From DALYLB01 sp046154695 (GTDB lineage Bacteria > Acidobacteriota > Blastocatellia > RBC074), in NCBI GenBank assembly GCA_046154695.1, contig JBJXFI010000098.1:1-18955 (forward strand): DNA of 18,955 nt, in the 5' to 3' direction. Each line of letters begins with the position of its first letter. Position 1 is the first letter of the stretch. A model generated the notes under the pieces. That model saw nothing but the letters and a program-made list of their open reading frames with translations, had not been told where the DNA came from and ran no database searches. A program made the translations under genes and the position numbers. Positions 14,023-18,955 of this stretch are shown piece by piece.

Positions 14023-14913
14023 GTGAACGACCAACACCGACAACCGACAACCGACAACCGGCAACTGTCCGCCGAGAACGAGCGTTTGCGCGGGGAGCGG
14101 GATCTGCTGCGGCGGCGGCTGACCGAGGTGGAAGAGACGTTTCTGCGCACTGTTCATGATTCTCAGCAGGAGATTCTCGCGATGAACGAGGCGCTCTCCT
14201 CCGCCAATGCGCAGCTGCGGGAGCTGGACCGGATGAAGGATGCGTTTCTATCGATGGTCACGCACGATCTGCGCACGCCCCTGACGGTCATCAGCGGAAT
14301 CACGGAGATGTTCGAGGCGGGGATCTATGGAGAGATGGCCGAGCCGCAGGCGGAGCAGATCCGCCAGATCGATTCACAAGCGTATCGGCTCCGGCAGCTC
14401 GTCAATGATCTGCTCGATCTCTCGAAGCTGGAAGCGGGGATGATGCGGCTGCGGCGGGAGCCTTTCGACCCCTGTTCGCTGGTCGCCGCCGTCGTCGAGC
14501 AGCTTGCGACGACGGCGGCGAGATCGCGCGTGCGGGTGCGCAATCAGATCCGCCCCGAGATGTTCGCGGTCGATTGCGACGGCCCCCGCGTCGAGCAGGT
14601 GCTCACCAATCTGCTGACCAACGCCATCAAGTTCTCGCCCGAGGGCGGACAGATTCTGATCACCGCCGAAACCGAACCGGAATTCATTCGATTTTGCGTC
14701 GAGGATGCCGGGCGCGGCATCCCGGCCGAAGCGCTTCCGCGCATCTTCGATAAATTTTTCCAGGTGCAGACGAGCACCGAGAGCGGGCTCAAGGGGACCG
14801 GGCTCGGCCTCGCCATCGTCAGGCACATCGTCGAGCTTCATGGCGGCGAGGTCCGCGTCGAGAGCGAGGTCGGGAAGGGAAGCCGCTTCTCGTTCACCCT
14901 CCCGCGCGGGTGA
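14023..14913 (+). CDS. Soluble sensor histidine kinase
   Basis: The 296-residue product starts at a GTG. An N-terminal coiled coil (about 15-70: AENERLRGERDLLRRRLTEV, ANAQLRELDRMKD) leads into the HisKA dimerisation domain with phospho-accepting His81 (MVTHDLRTPL). The HATPase domain has the N box (LLTNAIKF, Asn200), G1 box (DAGRG, 228-232) and G2 box (GTGLGLAI). There is no transmembrane segment or PAS/GAF sensor domain, so it is cytosolic and must receive its signal through the coiled coil or a partner. No response regulator gene is in the window. Codons 5-14 come from a 7-bp tandem repeat. No good Shine-Dalgarno sequence precedes the GTG, so the true start could be downstream, for example the TTG at codon 22. 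Confidence 0.9.
   Translation: MNDQHRQPTTDNRQLSAENERLRGERDLLRRRLTEVEETFLRTVHDSQQEILAMNEALSSANAQLRELDRMKDAFLSMVTHDLRTPLTVISGITEMFEAGIYGEMAEPQAEQIRQIDSQAYRLRQLVNDLLDLSKLEAGMMRLRREPFDPCSLVAAVVEQLATTAARSRVRVRNQIRPEMFAVDCDGPRVEQVLTNLLTNAIKFSPEGGQILITAETEPEFIRFCVEDAGRGIPAEALPRIFDKFFQVQTSTESGLKGTGLGLAIVRHIVELHGGEVRVESEVGKGSRFSFTLPRG
14036..14063 (+). repeat. Heptamer repeat inside the start of the kinase gene
   Basis: Three perfect copies of ACCGACA (14036-14056) are followed by a variant ACCGGCA (14057-14063). The array starts 13 bases after the proposed GTG start. Because the unit is 7 bp, gain or loss of one copy shifts the reading frame relative to that start. It shares unit length and the CAAC core with the array at 9045-9137. 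Confidence 0.8.
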
Positions 14914-14933
14914 ACGGGCGGGATCGCCTTCGT

Positions 14934-16138
<1,205 letters not shown>

Positions 16139-16142
<4 letters not shown>

Positions 16143-16633
16143 GGCTGTTTGTCTTTCTTTTCTTTCATTCTCTCGATCACAAAATCGGGGACCAGCCCGT
16201 CGATCGAGCCGCCCAGCAGAAAGACCTCCTTGATCAGCGAGGAGCTGACGAAGGCGTTCTCCTCCGAGGCGATCAGCAACACCGTTTCCAGATCCGGATG
16301 GAGCCGCCGGTTCATCAGGACCATCGGCAGCTCGTATTCATAGTCCTTGATCGAGCGGACCCCGCGAACGATCGCGCAGGCCTCCCGCTTTCGCGCGTAC
16401 TCGACCAGCAGTCCCGCGAAGGTGTCGACCTCGATCCGGGCTCCGTGCGGCTTCAGCGCCTCTCGCAGCATCTCGACCCGCTCCGCCAGCGGGAACATCG
16501 GACTCTTCGCGGGATTGATCAGCAGCGCCACGGTCACCTGGTCGAACAACCGGCAGCCGCGCGCAATGATGTCCAGATGGCCATTGGTCACCGGATCGAA
16601 CGATCCCGCATAGATTGCCCGCCGCGTCTTCAT
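16139..16633 (-). CDS. coaD: Phosphopantetheine adenylyltransferase
   Basis: CoaD transfers AMP from ATP to 4'-phosphopantetheine, the penultimate step of coenzyme A synthesis. The 164-residue product has the nucleotidyltransferase start YAGSFDPVTNGH with the TxGH motif (Thr16, His19), the RGVRSIKDYEYE segment, and SSSLIKE replacing the usual ISSTxVRE near the C-terminus. Length is typical. AAAGGATCAGG lies before the ATG as a strong Shine-Dalgarno sequence. The rsmD-coaD order is widely conserved in bacteria, which supports both calls. Confidence 0.97.
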
Positions 16634-16657
16634 CCTGATCCTTTTTTTAGCGCCGCG

Positions 16658-17281
16658 TCACGGTGTCTCAGCGCCGGTCGGGGAAGGAGCCGCATCCTCT
16701 TCGAGGTCTGCCGCCGCGGATGGTAGCACGGGTTCGAGGCGGTAAAAAGTCAGGCAGGAGTCTCCCTGCGGGAGTTCGCGGTAAGGCCGCAATTGATCGT
16801 AGCTCGGCGCCAGCGGCATCTGGCGGCGGTGTTCGATGATGACCAGGCCGTCCTCGGTCAGCAGGCTCCCCCGGGCGATCTGCCGGAGGGCCGGGGAATA
16901 GAGATCGGAATCGTAGGACGGGTCGAAATAGATGAGATCGAATTTTCGCTCCTCGGTCGAGAGGCGTCGCAGGGCGAACAGCGCGTCGCGCTGCATGACG
17001 CTTGCGCCCTCGTCGATGCCGCAGTGGCGAAGGTTGTCCCGTATGAGATCGGCGGCCTTGCGGGAAGCCTCGATGAAGACCGCACTCGCGGCCCCGCGCG
17101 AGAGCGCCTCGATGCCCACCGCGCCCGAGCCCGCGCAGAGGTCCATGAACTGCGCCCCCTCGATTCGCGGCGCCAGGATGTTGAAGACCGTCTCGCGCAG
17201 CCGATCCGAGGTCGGGCGCACCTGCGTTCCCTCGACGGTCTTCAATCGGCGGCCTTTGTAGCGGCCCGCAATGATGCGCAT
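16658..17281 (-). CDS. rsmD: 16S rRNA (guanine-966-N2)-methyltransferase
   Basis: RsmD methylates G966 of 16S rRNA in the 30S subunit using S-adenosylmethionine. The product has 207 residues. The N-terminus MRIIAGRYKGRRLK and RPTSDRLRETVFNIL are hallmark RsmD segments, followed by the cofactor motif MDLCAGSGAVGIEAL (from about residue 46). The catalytic motif is DPSY (120-123) where DPPY is normal. A C-terminal extension of about 20 acidic and proline-rich residues (AAADLEEDAAPSPTGAETP) goes beyond the usual end. The gene lies nine bases after galE and 24 before coaD. Confidence 0.95.
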   Translation of the reverse strand: MRIIAGRYKGRRLKTVEGTQVRPTSDRLRETVFNILAPRIEGAQFMDLCAGSGAVGIEALSRGAASAVFIEASRKAADLIRDNLRHCGIDEGASVMQRDALFALRRLSTEERKFDLIYFDPSYDSDLYSPALRQIARGSLLTEDGLVIIEHRRQMPLAPSYDQLRPYRELPQGDSCLTFYRLEPVLPSAAADLEEDAAPSPTGAETP

Positions 17282-17290
17282 CGATTTCGC

Positions 17291-18268
17291 CTATTCCGGA
17301 TATCCGTTCGGGTGGTCCTGCCGCCACCGCCATGCGGAGCCGATGATCTGATCGAGCTCGCTGTGGCGCGGCGCCCATCCCAGATCGCGCATGATCTTGT
17401 CCGGGCTGGCAATCAGCACGGGCGGATCGCCGGCGCGGCGCGGGGAAGCCTCGGTCGAGATCCATCGCTCGGTCACCTGCCGGGCCATCTCGACGACCTC
17501 GGCCACCGAATATCCATTGCCGTATCCGAGATTATAGATCTCGCTGCGCTTCTCCAGCACCCGCAGCGCCAGCACATGCGCGTCCGCCAGGTCGCTCACG
17601 TGGATATAATCGCGGATACAGGTTCCGTCCGGTGTCGGGTAGTCCTCGCCGAAGACCTGGACGTGCGGCTCCTGTCCGGCGGCCACGCGCAGCACGTTCG
17701 GGATCAGATGCGTCTCGGGATTGTGATCCTCGCCGAATCGCTCGATCGCCCCGGCCGCGTTGAAATAGCGCAGGCTCGCATACCGCAATCCATAGGCTTC
17801 TTCGCACCAGCGGATCATCCGCTCGAACGCGAGCTTCGATTCGCCGTACGGATTGGTCGGGTTGAGCGGCGTCTCTTCCGTGATCGGAATCGTTTCCGGC
17901 GCGCCGTAGACGGCCGCGGTCGATGAGAAGACGAGCTTCTTCACACCCGCCGCGAGCATCGCGCCCAGCAGCGTGAGCCCCGACGAGACATTGTTCGTGA
18001 AATAGGGAAGCGGATCGCGCACCGATTCGCCCACCAGGCTGGAGGCGGCCATGTGAATGACCGCTTCGATCCGATGCCGGTCGATCGTCTCAAGCAGCAG
18101 CTCCCCATTCTTCAGCTCGCCGTGAACGAAGGCGGCCTCCGGCGCGATGGCCGCGCGATGCCCCCTGCTGAGGTCGTCAAAGACGACGGCCGCATGGCCG
18201 TTTCTGAGCAACTGTTCAACAACCACGCTGCCGATGTAACCGGCTCCGCCGGTGACCAGAACATTCAT
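17291..18268 (-). CDS. galE: UDP-glucose 4-epimerase
   Basis: GalE interconverts UDP-glucose and UDP-galactose (or the N-acetyl forms) with bound NAD, supplying sugars for surface polysaccharides or galactose catabolism. The 325-residue short-chain dehydrogenase has the NAD-binding GGAGYIGS (7-14), the catalytic Ser/Thr in FSSTAAVYG (114-122), and Tyr141/Lys145 in NPYGESK. Conserved GalE segments RYFNAAGA, GTCIRDYIHVSDLADAH and YNLGYGNGYSV confirm the subfamily. It is the first gene of the galE-rsmD-coaD-aminotransferase run. The 102-base gap upstream shows no strong promoter by eye, and its Shine-Dalgarno sequence is weak. Confidence 0.96.
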   Translation of the reverse strand: MNVLVTGGAGYIGSVVVEQLLRNGHAAVVFDDLSRGHRAAIAPEAAFVHGELKNGELLLETIDRHRIEAVIHMAASSLVGESVRDPLPYFTNNVSSGLTLLGAMLAAGVKKLVFSSTAAVYGAPETIPITEETPLNPTNPYGESKLAFERMIRWCEEAYGLRYASLRYFNAAGAIERFGEDHNPETHLIPNVLRVAAGQEPHVQVFGEDYPTPDGTCIRDYIHVSDLADAHVLALRVLEKRSEIYNLGYGNGYSVAEVVEMARQVTERWISTEASPRRAGDPPVLIASPDKIMRDLGWAPRHSELDQIIGSAWRWRQDHPNGYPE

Positions 18269-18370
18269 TTCGTGGGTCTTCGATGTTTAACGCGGCGGCG
18301 CGAGACACCGTTCCGCCTTTCCGCAGTGAGTTTGATGGGATTCGTTTTGTGGGTGGCCCGGGCCGCGGTT

Positions 18371-18955
18371 TTACGGCAGCGGCCCGCCGGAGCCCGGCGT
18401 GACCGCGTTTGGATCGCGTTTGAGCTGGCCGGGAATCAGGCCGCCCCAGCATTTGCCGTCGATCAGGACGCCGCCGCCCGGGCAATTGTCATCCTTGCCG
18501 CTCGCGGCGATGGCGCCGCCGAGGACCAGCGGATTGATGAACCCGCTGACCAGGACCTGGACCTCCGGGAAGAAGAGCGTGTGATCGTACTGATCGATGC
18601 CGAAATAGTTGCGGAACATCTTGTCGCTCTTGCGACTGACCACGCCCAGAATCGGCCCCTTTGGTTTGTCGTCCGAATCCAGGCCGCTTCCGCCTCCGCC
18701 CTGCGGCGGATTGCCGGTGGGATCTCCACCACCCGGGGCGCCCGGGCCGCCCTGGGGCGGCAACCCTGCCCCTGTCGCCGATCCGAGTCCCGGCGGCAAC
18801 TGGCCGCCGCCGGCCGCGGCGAATTGCACCAGCATCGGCGGCGGCGGCGGGAGCAGGACCTGCCCCTTCTCGCGCGTTGCCAGATAGGCTTCGAGCAGCT
18901 CCTTCACGAGCGGGTCGCCCGGATGCACCGTCCGCCAGTTCGAGGCCGGCGGCGA
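18371..18955 (-). CDS. C-terminal part of a probable pseudopilin-like protein (cut by window edge)
   Basis: The frame stays open to the window edge, so only the last 194 residues are visible and the true start is outside. A GTG at 18928 is not a likely start because the open frame continues upstream (SPPASNWRTV). The segment contains a proline run, a long Gly/Pro linker and then GPILGVVSRKSDKMFRNYFG IDQYDHTLFF (space added), ending with a Gly/Pro tail. The pattern of xPIxGVxSxxxxxxFRxYxGxxxYxxxxF is seen in the C-terminal domains of acidobacterial type II secretion/prepilin-type proteins. Two cysteines flank a loop (DDNCPGGGVLIDGKCWG). The assignment is from memory of that pattern; the N-terminal methylation motif that would prove it is not in the window. 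Confidence 0.45.
   Translation of the reverse strand, partial: SPPASNWRTVHPGDPLVKELLEAYLATREKGQVLLPPPPPMLVQFAAAGGGQLPPGLGSATGAGLPPQGGPGAPGGGDPTGNPPQGGGGSGLDSDDKPKGPILGVVSRKSDKMFRNYFGIDQYDHTLFFPEVQVLVSGFINPLVLGGAIAASGKDDNCPGGGVLIDGKCWGGLIPGQLKRDPNAVTPGSGGPLP

Noticed and set aside
12925..14157. 410-codon minus-strand open frame opposite the methylase-like and kinase genes
   Set aside because: No recognisable motif, and it runs through two better-supported plus-strand genes and their gap.

Overview
The window is GC-rich chromosomal DNA with tightly packed genes. A Gram-negative bacterium with an outer membrane is indicated by a TonB-dependent-receptor-like protein carrying an N-terminal carboxypeptidase-regulatory domain. 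That receptor class, the soluble LolA-like secreted protein, the ECF sigma operon and the probable pseudopilin with a proline/glycine tail are together typical of Acidobacteriota (Solibacter/Bryobacter-like). The phylum is an inference from gene style; there is no rRNA gene to test it. No tRNA, rRNA, CRISPR array, prophage or transposase gene was seen.

Layout. (1) 1-163: a cluster of three short hairpins. (2) 164-2650 (-): priA, with a promoter that would start the transcript almost on the ATG. (3) 2651-3029: divergent intergenic region that is mostly filled by a 248-bp symmetric palindromic element with 14-bp terminal inverted repeats. (4) 3030-5672 (+): secreted M14 metallocarboxypeptidase with a C-terminal amidotransferase-like domain. 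(5) 5673-5907: convergent intergenic region holding two strong palindromes. (6) 5908-8910 (-): Oar/TonB-dependent-receptor-like outer-membrane protein. (7) 8911-9141: leader of that gene plus a 7-bp tandem repeat array. (8) 9142-10176 (-): secreted LolA-like protein with a long polyglycine insertion. (9) 10250-11730 (-): ECF sigma factor, membrane anti-sigma candidate and membrane-anchored Spy/CnrX-like protein, with a candidate autoregulated promoter upstream and an intrinsic terminator downstream. (10) 11965-14913 (+): HD-GYP protein, a protein resembling a D12-class DNA methylase that has lost its catalytic motif, and a soluble histidine kinase whose first codons contain a second 7-bp repeat. 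(11) 14934-18268 (-): galE, rsmD, coaD and a class I aminotransferase, spaced as one operon. (12) 18371-18955 (-): C-terminal part of a probable pseudopilin-like protein, cut by the window edge.

Working together. priA, rsmD, coaD, galE and the aminotransferase are housekeeping. The sigma/anti-sigma/Spy trio looks like an envelope- or metal-stress sensing unit of the CnrYXH logic. The three-gene block at 11965-14913 looks like a signalling cassette with an unusual middle gene and is the least explained part of the window. The intergenic regions are unusually rich in palindromes and heptamer repeats, many hairpins being capped by GAA or TTC triloops.
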